Positions 34,033 through 42,677 of a stretch of DNA of 64,000 bases are shown in pieces. The position numbers and the translations under genes were made by a program. The notes under the pieces were generated by a model. The model had not been told where the DNA came from. It worked only from the letters and a program-made list of their open reading frames with translations, and searched no databases. How positions within the stretch are numbered: position 1 is the stretch's first letter; each line of letters begins with the position of its first letter. Source of the DNA: Rhodobacteraceae bacterium LMO-JJ12 (lineage in GTDB: Bacteria > Pseudomonadota > Alphaproteobacteria > Rhodobacterales > Rhodobacteraceae); contig JAKGBX010000003.1 in the NCBI GenBank assembly GCA_021555075.1, positions 248,001-312,000 of the forward strand, in the 5' to 3' direction.

Positions 34033-37000
34033 GCAGCCCCAAACTGCAAGGCGGCCGGCGCGGCATGGCTGCACTTTTTGTTGCACGTCCCTTGTTGGGC
34101 ATTGTCCTCAGTCTATTGATCCTGATTGCGGGTCTTGCTGCTCTGGTCGCGGTGGATGTGCGCGAAATGCCGGATGTTGACCGACCTGTGCTGTCGGTCA
34201 GAACCACATATGAAGGCGCGGTTCCGGCAACGGTTGATGAGCAGGTGACGCTGGTTTTGGAAGACGCGTTGAGTGCGCTTGAGGGCCTGTCCTATATCGA
34301 GTCGAACTCCTCCACAGGCTCAAGCCGCATCACGATAGACCTTTCCGAAGGCACGGATGTCGATATCGCTGCGAATGAAGCGCGTGAAATTGTGTCCGCT
34401 ACTCTGCGCCAGCTTCCTGAAGATATTGATGACCCGATCGTGACCAAAAGCGACAGCAACGCAGATGCTATAATTCGTATCGCTATATTGGGCGATGCCA
34501 CCTTTGATGAGATGACCGAATTGGCCGAGGGGATCATTTATGATCGCCTGTCCCTGATCGACGGTATTGCCGAAGTCACTTTGCGCGGAAACCGGGCCAA
34601 CGAGTTTCGTGTGACCCTTGATATGCCATCGCTGCTCAGTCGTGGGTTGACGGTGTTCGACGTCGCAGACGCGCTGTCGTCCTTGCGTGACGACACGCCA
34701 CTTGGTGAGTTGGAGACATCCTCACAAACTGTGGCGTTGCGTGTAGGGAACGCCGAAGTGACCACTGATAGGGTTGGTCAGATCCTCATCAATGCCACGA
34801 CCCGCGTATCCGACGTAGCCTTCGTTCAGGTGGTTCCAGAGGACAGCGATGTTTTTGCCCGCGTCAACGGCCAACCGGCCATTGGGTTGAACATCAGCCG
34901 CCAGTCGGTGGGCAATACGCTCGAAATTTCAAAGGCGGTGCGTATTGCCGTTGAAGAGCTTCGTGCCGAACTCCCCGAAAATGTGGATCTCATCATCACG
35001 TCCGATGATGGTGTATTCATCGAGGGCTCACTCAACGAAGTGGTCAAATCCATCGGTTTGGCCACTGTGATCGTTATCGCGGTGATCTTCGCTTTCCTGC
35101 GCTCACCCCGCGCCACGTTGATCCCGGCGGTTACGATCCCGGTGGCGCTCGTCGGGACGATAGCGGCTATTTGGATGGCCGGGTTTTCGGTTAATACTAT
35201 CAGTCTTCTGGCATTGGTTCTTGCCACAGGCATGGTTGTGGACGACGCCATTGTCGTGATCGAGAACATCGTGCGAAAACGCAAGCAAGGCATGGGGGCC
35301 TTTGCTGCCGCCGCAGCCGGCACAAATGAAGTTTTCTTCGCCGTCATCTCGACCACTGCGACGCTGGCTGCTGTTTTCATTCCGATCTCTTTTCTGCCGG
35401 GGCAGGCGGGCGGCGTGTTCAGCGAGTTTGGCTTTGTTTTGGCATTCGCAGTGACTTTGTCGTCCATTACGGCGCTGACACTGACGCCCGTGCTTGCCGC
35501 GTTCCTGGATCCCGGTAAACCCGACCCGAAACGAGCAAATGTGCCAGACAAACCCGGCGCTCTTTCGCGTGGCTTTGATGCGGTAATGGATTGGGCAATT
35601 CGCACGCCATTGATCGTTCTGGCAGTCGCTACCGGCTTTGCATTCATTGCGGTTGGTGCCGCCGGAACGCTATCTTCCAGCATTACGCCCGATGAAGATC
35701 GGGGATTTTTCCTGATCCAGGCGCGGGGTGCATCTGACACCACGGTTGAGTATCTTGAAACTCAGGTTTCGCAGGTCGAAGCGATCCTGAAACCTTACTA
35801 CGAAAGCGGAGAAGTCAGGGCGGTCCAAAGTATCATTGGCATTTGGGGGGGGACCAACGCCCTTATCATCGTGCGCCTGCCTGATTGGAGCGAGCGAGAG
35901 CGAAGCCAGCAAGAAATCATCACAGAAGTTAGCAAGCAACTTTCAGATGTGCCGGGTGTTCAGGTCAGTGCCAGATCGACCAACAGCCTGAATATCCGGG
36001 GTGCTGGGCGTGGCTTGCAATTTGCTGTCACTGGTACGGATGTTGAGGCCATGACAAATGCCGCCGACGATCTGGTTGCGGCGATGTCGGCTGACGAAAC
36101 CTTCATTAACCCGCAACTTTCCAACGACAGCGTGCAGGCGCAATACGAGTTGCGGGTGGACCCGGATATGACCCGTGTTTTTGGCTTGAGCGAGGCGGAA
36201 ATCGCCCAGACTGTAAGTGCTATGGTTCAAGGAAATATCGCCGTTACAGTGTTTGAAGATGACACCGAAACCGACGTAAACGTTGTGCCGGGCGGCCCTC
36301 CGATCAACGACCCTTCAGACCTTGAATCGATCTTTCTACGTTTGCCGGATGGCGCTTATATCCCGCTTTCGGCTGCTGCAACGCTGGTGCCGGTCGTCAG
36401 TCAGTCGGAAATCGAGCGTCAGGGTGGATCGCTTGCTGTTTCGGTTCAAGCCAACCTTGGACAAGGTGTTGATCTTGGAACTTCAATGGCGCGCCTGACC
36501 GATATTGCGGCGGAGCGGCTGCCCGACGGGATGGGTATCATTTTCACTGGCGAAGCTGCGACCCTGACAGACGGCCAGATGGGTATGTATCTGGTGTTTG
36601 GCATGGCTTTCGTGGTTGTGTTTCTGGTGCTGGCCGCACAGTTTGAAAGCATAGCCAGTGCAGTTGTCATCATGTTGACGGTCCCGTTTGGCCTCGCCGC
36701 GGCGCTTCTGGCAATTTCGCTGACGGGTGGATCGCTGAATTACTATAGCCAGATTGGTTTGGTGATGCTGATCGGGGTTATGTCCAAGAACGGTATTCTG
36801 ATTGTTGAATTTGCCAATCAACTGCGCGAGGCAGGTCAGGATATCGACAGCGCCATCCGTGACGCTCTGCGTCTGCGCATCCGCCCGGTGATGATGACGA
36901 TGGTATCGACTGTTTTTGGTGGCCTCCCCCTGATCTTGACGTCTGGTGCGGGAGCGGAGGCGCGTATCGCGGTCGGTTGGGTCATCGTTGGTGGGCTTGG

Positions 37001-37142
37001 TTTTGCCACTGTCTTTACCCTGTTTCTGACACCAGTGTTTTATCGCTGGATTGCGGTTTGGGGTTCCGAGCCAGGGATGGCGTCCAAGCGATTGATCCGG
37101 GAAAATGCGGCCATGATGAAGTCTATTTCCGCACGACCTTGA
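34029..37142 (+). CDS. RND-family efflux permease
   Basis: The 1,037-aa inner-membrane transporter has the RND layout: 12 membrane segments, two large periplasmic loops, and the proton-relay region in TM4 (LVLATGMVVDDAIVVIENIV, with paired Asp). The C-terminal half repeats this layout (GLVMLIGVMSKNGILIVEFA, then MMTMVSTVFGGLPLIL). It belongs to the AcrB/HAE1-type group and probably exports hydrophobic compounds. Its start overlaps the adaptor stop (ATGA). No outer-membrane factor follows, so it must recruit one encoded elsewhere. Confidence 0.92.
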   Translation: MSSPKLQGGRRGMAALFVARPLLGIVLSLLILIAGLAALVAVDVREMPDVDRPVLSVRTTYEGAVPATVDEQVTLVLEDALSALEGLSYIESNSSTGSSRITIDLSEGTDVDIAANEAREIVSATLRQLPEDIDDPIVTKSDSNADAIIRIAILGDATFDEMTELAEGIIYDRLSLIDGIAEVTLRGNRANEFRVTLDMPSLLSRGLTVFDVADALSSLRDDTPLGELETSSQTVALRVGNAEVTTDRVGQILINATTRVSDVAFVQVVPEDSDVFARVNGQPAIGLNISRQSVGNTLEISKAVRIAVEELRAELPENVDLIITSDDGVFIEGSLNEVVKSIGLATVIVIAVIFAFLRSPRATLIPAVTIPVALVGTIAAIWMAGFSVNTISLLALVLATGMVVDDAIVVIENIVRKRKQGMGAFAAAAAGTNEVFFAVISTTATLAAVFIPISFLPGQAGGVFSEFGFVLAFAVTLSSITALTLTPVLAAFLDPGKPDPKRANVPDKPGALSRGFDAVMDWAIRTPLIVLAVATGFAFIAVGAAGTLSSSITPDEDRGFFLIQARGASDTTVEYLETQVSQVEAILKPYYESGEVRAVQSIIGIWGGTNALIIVRLPDWSERERSQQEIITEVSKQLSDVPGVQVSARSTNSLNIRGAGRGLQFAVTGTDVEAMTNAADDLVAAMSADETFINPQLSNDSVQAQYELRVDPDMTRVFGLSEAEIAQTVSAMVQGNIAVTVFEDDTETDVNVVPGGPPINDPSDLESIFLRLPDGAYIPLSAAATLVPVVSQSEIERQGGSLAVSVQANLGQGVDLGTSMARLTDIAAERLPDGMGIIFTGEAATLTDGQMGMYLVFGMAFVVVFLVLAAQFESIASAVVIMLTVPFGLAAALLAISLTGGSLNYYSQIGLVMLIGVMSKNGILIVEFANQLREAGQDIDSAIRDALRLRIRPVMMTMVSTVFGGLPLILTSGAGAEARIAVGWVIVGGLGFATVFTLFLTPVFYRWIAVWGSEPGMASKRLIRENAAMMKSISARP

Positions 37143-37656
37143 TTAGATTGTCTGATGAAAGCGTTTCGAGGTAAATACGAGTTAAGAGCTTTTCTCGAAG
37201 CGTCCGCGACATCTAATTGTTGCGCTGCGTTGGCAACGCTCCCGGCTCAAGGTTTCGGTGACGGGTCCGCACGGCCTTCGAACGAAAAGTTGCTTGAATA
37301 AGTCGAGAGCTGGAACGCAAGCGCAACAAATCTATGGACAGCCTTGCGTCGTGCAAACCTGACTTTGATGATTTTGTAGAAATGGCGCGCCACTCCGCTT
37401 TGCGGGCCGACAGGTATGCGTTTGTCGAACAACGAGCCAACCTGAGCCCGACGGCTTAAGTGTATTTATCGCGCAAACAGGCGGAACGTGAGGTTTGGTG
37501 ATACGTGTTTGTGGTGGCGGACTGTGAACTGCCTGCACCTAATTTTCAAGGCGCGGAGGTGTTGGTCGCTACAGAGAAGTTTATCCTACCCGCTCGCATT
37601 CATCCCCGTAGCTGGACAAGAATCATACGAACGAGGTTTGCGGGAGGATATGATCG
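37143..37656. other. Gene-free region
   Basis: About 510 bases after the RND permease contain no recognisable gene. The frames here are short and lack known motifs on both strands. A GGGAGGA ribosome-binding site at 37642-37648 belongs to the broken dehydrogenase gene that follows. Confidence 0.4.
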
Positions 37657-38531
37657 ATGGCAAAAATTGGCATTTTTGGGTCTTGGTGGAATGGGCTATT
37701 CGATGGCGGGGCACCTAGCTGCCAATGGGCATGAGGTCACAGTCTATAACCGCACGATGGCCACGGCGGAAGCTTGGGTGGCTGAGCGCCAAGGTGCGAT
37801 GGCCGCCACGCCGCGGGAGGCGGCGGAGGGCGCTGATTTTGTCACGGCGTGTGTGGGCAATGACGATGATCTGCGCGACGTCTGCATCGGCCCTGACGGG
37901 GCTTTTGCGGGCATGGCGACCGGTTCGATCTTCGTAGATCACACCACAGTTCCTGCGGCAGTCACGCGTGAGATGTTCGCTGCGGCTGAAAAAGCTTGGA
38001 ATCGGCTTTGTCGATGCGCCAGTCTCCGGTGGGCAGGCAGGCGCAGAAAATGGAGTGCTTTCGGTGATGTGCGGTGGCGACAACGCGCAGTATGAAGCAG
38101 CAGAGTCGGCAATCGCAGCCTATGCCCGAATCTGCAGAAGGATTGGGGAGTCGGGCGCTGGACAGATCACTAAGATGAGCAACCAGATTGCCATTGCGGG
38201 TTTGGTGCAGGGTCTGTCTGAGGCGCTGCACTTTGGTGAGAAGGCAGGGCTGGACGGGGCCGCAGTGGTCGAGGTGATCAGCCAGGGAGCCGCAGGTAGC
38301 TGGCAGATGTCGAACCGCTATGAGACCATGCTGGCGGATCAATTCTAACACGGGTTTGCAGTAGATTTGATGCGCATGGCTCTGGGCATTTGCCTCGATA
38401 CTGCGGATGAAACGGGGGCCAGTCTGCCGGTCACGGCGCTGGAAGATCAGTTTTACAAGGACGTACAGAAAATGGGTGGTGGGCGCTGGGGTGCATCGTC
38501 GCTTATCAAACGCTTGCGATACATGGGCTAA
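37657..38531 (+). pseudogene. 3-hydroxyisobutyrate-dehydrogenase-family gene, three lesions
   Basis: Three frames together give one beta-hydroxyacid dehydrogenase: Rossmann start FLGLGGMGYSMAGHLAANGH, then VDHTTVPAAVTREMF, GFVDAPVSGGQAGAENG and the catalytic-Lys region QITKMSNQIAIAGLVQG, ending GGGRWGASSLIKRLRYMG. The lesions are an extra G near 37670 (after MAKI), an extra A in a run near 37990 (AEK then LGIGF), and a TAA at 38346-38348 where relatives have Glu before HGFAVD. A strong GGGAGGA site precedes the ATG. The family reduces 3-oxo acids or tartronate semialdehyde. Inactive as it stands. Confidence 0.85.
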
Positions 38532-38588
38532 CACGCACTGGCCCATCAGTAATCCGAAACAGATCAACACCCCAGCCGATGCAAGGAC

Positions 38589-39878
38589 ATGAAGATCGCC
38601 AAAGCCAAACCGCTGATTACGCGTAGGTTGCGACCAATTGTCGAACAGAGGGCAGCGCATGATTATGATGTCGTGCTCAATGACGACGACAGGGTCGTTT
38701 CCAGCGACGAACTGATTGCGGCATGCCGTGAGGTGGACGCGGTTCTGCCCTGTCATTCAGAGCACTTCAGTGCCGAAGTGGTCGATGCAATTGGACCAAG
38801 GCTCAAGATAATCGCGAATCACTCGGTGGGTACAGATCATGTCGATCTTGCCGCCGCAAAAGTGGCAGGGGTCGTGGTTACGAACACGCCAGACGTTCTG
38901 TCCGATGCTACGGCTGAGATTGCCATCCTGTGCATGCTCGGAGCAGCACGGCGCGGTGCCGAGGGTGACGCGATGGTAAGGTCCGGACAATGGACGTTCT
39001 GGTCACCCGATTTCATGGTTGGACGGCAGGTCACCAGCAAGCGTTTTGGCGTTCTGGGTATCAGACCTGCTGCTTTCTGTGGTATCGTCGGCCTTAAGCC
39101 TACATTCGACTTGATTCCGCGAACCGGTATCCTTCCGCAATCGCCGTTTCTCGATACCGTCGGGGTGTTTGGACGCAGCGTCGAGGATTGTGCGCTTCTG
39201 GCGGAGATCCTGGCAGGCCATGATCCGGCGGACCGGGCAAGCGAGCTTGTGGCGATGCCACGTTTGCTGGATGTCGCCCAATCCAAAGCGCCAGTTAGCC
39301 CTGTTTTTGCGTTTGCAAAATTGCCGGGCTGGGAGCAGGCGGACCCGCAGATGATCGCTGCAACCGAGGATTTGGTTGCCCTGTTGGGGGAGCAATGCTT
39401 CGAGGTCTCCTGGCCCGATCTGGACGAGGTTGCTGCTATCCGCGAGCGTATCAATTTTGCCGAGATGGCAAAATGCTACTATGGGTTGGAGCGGCGCGGG
39501 CGCGACCTGATGCCGGACAAACTGAAAACCGCGATTGACCAAGGGAAATCAGTTCTTGCGCGCGACTATATTGCTGCATTGGACTGGCGCGAACTGATCA
39601 ATGCAGGGATGGATGCAGTGTTTGCCCGCTGCGACGCAATCTTGTGTCCGGCGGCTCTTGGCCCTGCTCCGGAGGGGTTGGACGATACGGGGAGTTCTGT
39701 GTTTAATGGGATATGGACCCTTAGCGGCATGCCTGCCGTCACACTGCCTGTGTTTACCGCAGAAAACGGCATGCCAATGGGTGTGCAGCTTGTCGGGCGG
39801 CTCGGTGATGATGCACGGCTGCTGCGAACAGCACGGTGGTTGGCGACACATCTTGAAACCCTCGATGACGGGAATTGA
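38589..39878 (+). CDS. Chimeric ORF: 2-hydroxyacid dehydrogenase N-half fused to amidase C-half
   Basis: Residues 1 to about 157 match a D-isomer 2-hydroxyacid (glyoxylate/hydroxypyruvate-type) dehydrogenase: LKIIANHSVGTDHVDLAAAK, GVVVTNTPDVLSDATAEIAI and SGQWTFWSPDFMVGRQVTSK. The match stops just before the GxGxxG NAD-binding motif (KRFGVLG). From there the sequence is the C-terminal half of an amidase-signature enzyme (IRPAAFCGIVGLKPTFDLIP onward). The join, near 39058-39064, keeps the frame. The chimera lacks the dehydrogenase NAD site and catalytic Arg/Glu/His, and the amidase Lys and cis-Ser, so neither activity is expected. An internal deletion is the simplest origin. AAGGA precedes the start. 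Confidence 0.85.
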   Translation: MKIAKAKPLITRRLRPIVEQRAAHDYDVVLNDDDRVVSSDELIAACREVDAVLPCHSEHFSAEVVDAIGPRLKIIANHSVGTDHVDLAAAKVAGVVVTNTPDVLSDATAEIAILCMLGAARRGAEGDAMVRSGQWTFWSPDFMVGRQVTSKRFGVLGIRPAAFCGIVGLKPTFDLIPRTGILPQSPFLDTVGVFGRSVEDCALLAEILAGHDPADRASELVAMPRLLDVAQSKAPVSPVFAFAKLPGWEQADPQMIAATEDLVALLGEQCFEVSWPDLDEVAAIRERINFAEMAKCYYGLERRGRDLMPDKLKTAIDQGKSVLARDYIAALDWRELINAGMDAVFARCDAILCPAALGPAPEGLDDTGSSVFNGIWTLSGMPAVTLPVFTAENGMPMGVQLVGRLGDDARLLRTARWLATHLETLDDGN

Positions 39879-39881
39879 AAA

Positions 39882-40042
39882 ATGAATAGAATATTGCGGT
39901 CTTCGCGTTTCTCGTGCTGGTAGGTTTCCTCGGCATTCTCATTTTCCATGTGCCGCGCCTGGATCTTGGAGCGGTCATAGCTCTCACGGTACTGCTGGCG
40001 TTCTGGGACCTCTTTACAACGTATAGGTCTCGCCGGTCCTGA
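39882..40042 (+). pseudogene. Small membrane protein, frameshifted
   Basis: After MNR at 39882 the zero frame stops quickly. The -1 frame continues as IAVFAFLVLVGFLGILIFHV, then PRLDLGAVIALTVLLAFWDL and FTTYRSRRS, about 50 residues with two membrane segments, ending at 40042. One missing A in the short A-run near 39889 would restore MNRNIAVFAFL. It begins four bases after the chimeric amidase stop. Function unknown. A GTG farther in the frame could give a shorter product, so it may not be fully dead. Confidence 0.55.
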
Positions 40043-40077
40043 TTTCCCTTCGGAAGGGACCGGCGCATGGGTGCGTT

Positions 40078-40663
40078 TTGCCCATCGGCGCCGTCGGCTT
40101 TGATGCTGCTGATACCGACGCGCGGCGGTGCTTTGTCTTCCTCCGTCGACTCTTGCTTGGGGACGGAATTTACGAGATAGCCCCCCATATCCGCCACGAA
40201 ACCGTGATACGCGACGCTCATGGGATCCTGCTGCCCGGCCAAATCGCCGTTGATAATTGCGTTTTCACCGATGATGGATGCGTGGCTGGCCCTTGTTGAG
40301 GGTGATCGCAACCGCTCCGCTGTGGTTGACGATATGGAACGGGCGCGGCCATTGGATTGTGCCGATATGGGTTGGCTCGGTTACCTCGATACCTGCATGA
40401 TCGCCATGGTTGTCGGGAGACAAACCGCCGCTCAGGAATTCGACCTGCTCGTTGTGAGATTGAGCAGCGACGACCAGCGCCTTGTCTGCCGACGGATAGA
40501 GCTTTGCCGGTCCTGCGACGTTTAACGTCCAATACTGGTCTGGCGCATTGAGGTCGATGGCTGTGATTGTCGGCGAGGTGTGGTCTGCGACGAAGATGCG
40601 CCATGTGACCAATCCATCGTCGGCCCAGACGGGCACGGCGTTAATAGCCAGTGCACCGTGCAC
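40078..40663 (-). pseudogene. AztD-like zinc metallochaperone remnant
   Basis: Two frames together match the first half of AztD-type periplasmic zinc metallochaperones (beta-propellers of about 400 aa): TWRIFVADHTSPTITAIDL, LSPDNHGDHAGIEVTEP and, after a frameshift around 40265-40290, ENAIINGDLAGQQ, YHGFVADMGGYLVNSVP and PPRVGI. The His residues of NHGDH are conserved zinc-handling positions. The 3' half is missing, replaced by the small membrane-protein relic and amidase. No good ATG exists at the 5' end, although AAAGGA is present near 40698. In Paracoccus AztD works with the AztABC zinc importer. Confidence 0.65.
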
Positions 40664-40711
40664 GGCGGCGGCGAGTTGAGGAGTGTTTGTGTTCCTTTTA
40701 CCGGGTGGTGA

Positions 40712-40978
40712 TCAAGTGTTTGCAAGATGGGATTGAGTGAAACGATCGCGGGAGAGCGTCTTGCGCTCTGCGCGGTCAAGACGGGCGAGCACCTCCGCGT
40801 CACCGTCGCCGTTTGCGCGTGCGACGAGCCAAATGCGGCGGCAGGATACAGGCGACCAAGGCAACGCAGCATCGGCGAGCCAACGACGCAGGACAGGTGG
40901 AAGCGCGTCATAGGCCGCCATTGGATCGGCGGCCCTTTGGCGACGTTTTATTGTCGTTGCACCAAGATTGCGTGTCAT
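40712..40978 (-). CDS. DUF6525-like small protein
   Basis: The 88-aa basic protein starts MTRNLGATTIKRRQRAADPM and contains AYDALPPVLRRWLADAALPW and SPVSCRRIW. I recognise this as the alphaproteobacterial DUF6525 type, often beside COG0523 GTPase or metal-uptake genes. Its start overlaps the GTPase stop (ATGA), implying a former operon with it. It is intact while both neighbours are broken. No catalytic motif is visible; the role is unknown. Confidence 0.65.
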   Translation of the reverse strand: MTRNLGATTIKRRQRAADPMAAYDALPPVLRRWLADAALPWSPVSCRRIWLVARANGDGDAEVLARLDRAERKTLSRDRFTQSHLANT

Positions 40979-41387
40979 GTTGCATCCTCAGGACGGAAAT
41001 CGGGTCGAGAACCAGCACCAGCGCGTCTCGCGTGACCGCGCAGCATATCGAGACTGCGCGCCAGTTCAGGGCGGGTCATGTCGCGGGCAATCACCACGAT
41101 GCGTGAGCAACGGTCGCCGCTGGGCCAGTCGAGCAGGGGGACGGGTGGATCAAAGATATGCTGCACGCCATGGAAGACGAAGGGCGTTCCAATCCCTTCA
41201 AGAAACACAATCCCCTTTACTCTCAAAATGTTGGGACCGCGCAGTGCGACCAGCGTATCGAGCCAAGCTTGGGTCCGCCCGTCGCTTGAAGAACAGCACT
41301 TAAGAGCGTGGTCTTTCCTGCGCCAAGAAATCCCGTCAGCAAAGTGACAGGTAAACGGGTATCGGTGCGTGAAGCGTCAGAGGTCAT
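40975..41387 (-). pseudogene. COG0523 (CobW/ZigA-type) metal GTPase, internally deleted
   Basis: The start (ATG 41387, MTSDASRTDTRLPVTLLTGF) has the P-loop GFLGAGKTTLLS. About 25 residues later the frame breaks and the sequence jumps to the CobW C-terminal domain: WLDTLVALRGPNILRVKGIV, then FLEGIGTPFVFHGVQHIFDP and LARSLDMLR. About 200 internal residues, including the CxCC metal site, are gone. COG0523 GTPases deliver zinc to client proteins under starvation. A palindrome fitting a Zur operator lies 36 bases upstream. Inactive. Confidence 0.75.
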
Positions 41388-41422
41388 TTCGAAGTCTACT
41401 CACGGGCAAATACTTATAGAAT

Positions 41423-41435
41423 GTTATGACATAAC
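41423..41435. promoter_or_regulatory. Putative Zur operator upstream of COG0523 remnant
   Basis: GTTATGACATAAC is a perfect 6+1+6 inverted repeat of the GTTAT-N3-ATAAC form expected for alphaproteobacterial Zur. It lies 36 bases before the start of the COG0523 relic, whose functional relatives are commonly Zur-repressed. Zur itself is encoded 1.2 kb away. The operator outlasted the gene that it would have controlled. Confidence 0.65.
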
Positions 41436-41457
41436 GATATTGTGTAAAAAGAGCAAA

Positions 41458-41560
41458 TCATCGCAGGTGTGGCAGCAATATGCCGATGCTGAGGATTGTG
41501 ATCAGCCCACCGGCGATGCTGATGATGAGCGCTGAAGGGGGACGTGCCTTGGCGTCATTG
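41458..41560 (-). pseudogene. Possible C-terminal fragment of a membrane permease
   Basis: The minus-strand frame ending in TGA at 41458-41460 reads NDAKARPPSALIISIAGGLI, then TILSIGILLPHLR. A final membrane helix after a P-P-S-A motif looks like the end of a ZnuB/AztB-type metal permease, but so short a match is weak. It would fit a second, lost zinc importer operon next to the AztD and COG0523 relics. Confidence 0.35.
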
Positions 41561-41575
41561 ATGAGGCACGTCCCC
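41538..41575. terminator. 11-bp inverted repeat downstream of znuA
   Basis: GGGGACGTGCC (41538-41548) and GGCACGTCCCC (41565-41575) pair perfectly across a 16-base loop, about 25 bases after the znuA stop on its strand. No T-run follows, so it may be a weak terminator or an RNA-stabilising hairpin. Confidence 0.45.
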
Positions 41576-41599
41576 TAAAGCAGAGGTGTAGGTTGCGGA

Positions 41600-42616
41600 T
41601 TATAGGCATTCCGCAAGCGATGCCGCGAGATTGCGGATGACTCGGGGGTAGAGCGCAGGGCCTAGTTCCAGATCGGAACCCAAGGGATCGATAACCGCAG
41701 TTTTCGCATCAGACCCATCCAGAACCGTTGTGACAAGGCCTGGGTTGAATTGCGGCTCGGCAAGAACGCAATCGATGCCTTCGGCGGAAATTCTCTCGCG
41801 GATTTCAGCGATACGCGCCGGGCTAGGATCAGAGGCATCGCTGACCGAAATAGCGCCTGCAGCGGGGAAGTCGAAATCATTTTCGAAATACTGGTAGGCA
41901 TCATGAAAAACGATGAAACGACCACCGCGCAGGGGTTCAAGCATCGCATTGACTTCGGTGATTACCGCGTCAAGTTCTGCGCGGCCTGCGGCGGCATTTG
42001 CAAAGTAAGTACCTGCGTTGTCCGGATCAGCGGTCGAAAGCTGGGCTGCGATCACATTCAGCCAGTTAGAGGCGTTTTGCGGCGAGAGCCATGCGTGAGA
42101 ATCATGTTTGCCATGGTCGTGTCCTTCATGGTCATCATGGTCATCATGGTCATCATGGTCGCCGTGTTCCGCATGGTCGTCGTGATCATGGTCCTCTTCG
42201 GAATGGTCATCATGATCCGCGTCGTCATGCGCCTCTGCGCTGTGTGAGTGCTTTTCGAACAATGCGCCTTCGCGGAAACCCAGTCTAATCGTCCCGTCAG
42301 TTTCCAAAAGTTCGGTTGCCGAAGCATCGGCGGCCAGCGTATCTATCGCGCCCTCCAGCCAAGGCGACAGGTCCGCACTCACCCAAAAGACCAGATCAGC
42401 CTCTTGCAGCGCGGTTGCCTCGGAGGGGCGCAGTGCGTATTCATGCGGGCTGGCGCCTTGTTGAACGATTAGATTCGGGGTTCCTACGCCCTCCATCACG
42501 CGCGCGACCAGCGAATGGACAGGCGCTATATCAACAGCTACGCTTGGCGCTTCGGCAAAGGCTGTGCTGCCGATCAAAGCAGCAGCGAGGGAAATGGGCA
42601 GGAGTGTTCTGGACAT
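41600..42616 (-). CDS. znuA: Zinc ABC transporter substrate-binding protein ZnuA
   Basis: The ATG at 42616 follows GGAAG and begins a signal peptide (MSRTLLPISLAAALIGSTAF). The 338-aa product is a cluster A-I metal-binding protein. It has IAPVHSLVARVMEGVG, then ASPHEYALRPSEA with a zinc-ligand His, a long His/Asp-rich loop (about residues 125-170, many HDDHDDH units), HDSHAWLSPQNA with a second ligand and VFHDAYQYFENDF with a third. The loop is the diagnostic ZnuA zinc-acquisition element. The gene is divergent from zur-znuC-znuB, with Zur-like boxes between. Confidence 0.95.
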   Translation of the reverse strand: MSRTLLPISLAAALIGSTAFAEAPSVAVDIAPVHSLVARVMEGVGTPNLIVQQGASPHEYALRPSEATALQEADLVFWVSADLSPWLEGAIDTLAADASATELLETDGTIRLGFREGALFEKHSHSAEAHDDADHDDHSEEDHDHDDHAEHGDHDDHDDHDDHEGHDHGKHDSHAWLSPQNASNWLNVIAAQLSTADPDNAGTYFANAAAGRAELDAVITEVNAMLEPLRGGRFIVFHDAYQYFENDFDFPAAGAISVSDASDPSPARIAEIRERISAEGIDCVLAEPQFNPGLVTTVLDGSDAKTAVIDPLGSDLELGPALYPRVIRNLAASLAECL

Positions 42617-42628
42617 TGTGACTTCCAC

Positions 42629-42677
42629 GTGATTATATAACATTACATCTTCCATACGAGAAACGTAATAACATGAC
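42629..42677. promoter_or_regulatory. znuA/zur divergent promoter with Zur-like boxes
   Basis: GTGATTATATAAC (42629-42641) fits GTTAT-N3-ATAAC with one mismatch. GTAATAACATGAC (42665-42677), with two mismatches, overlaps the zur start codon. Their placement between divergent znuA and zur fits repression of both by Zur-zinc. The first box is the stronger candidate. Exact boundaries are estimated. Confidence 0.6.

Noticed and set aside
34826-35743. Open frame of about 305 codons on the minus strand
   Set aside because: Antisense to the RND permease, Thr/Ala/Ser-rich without domains; explained by codon bias of the true gene.
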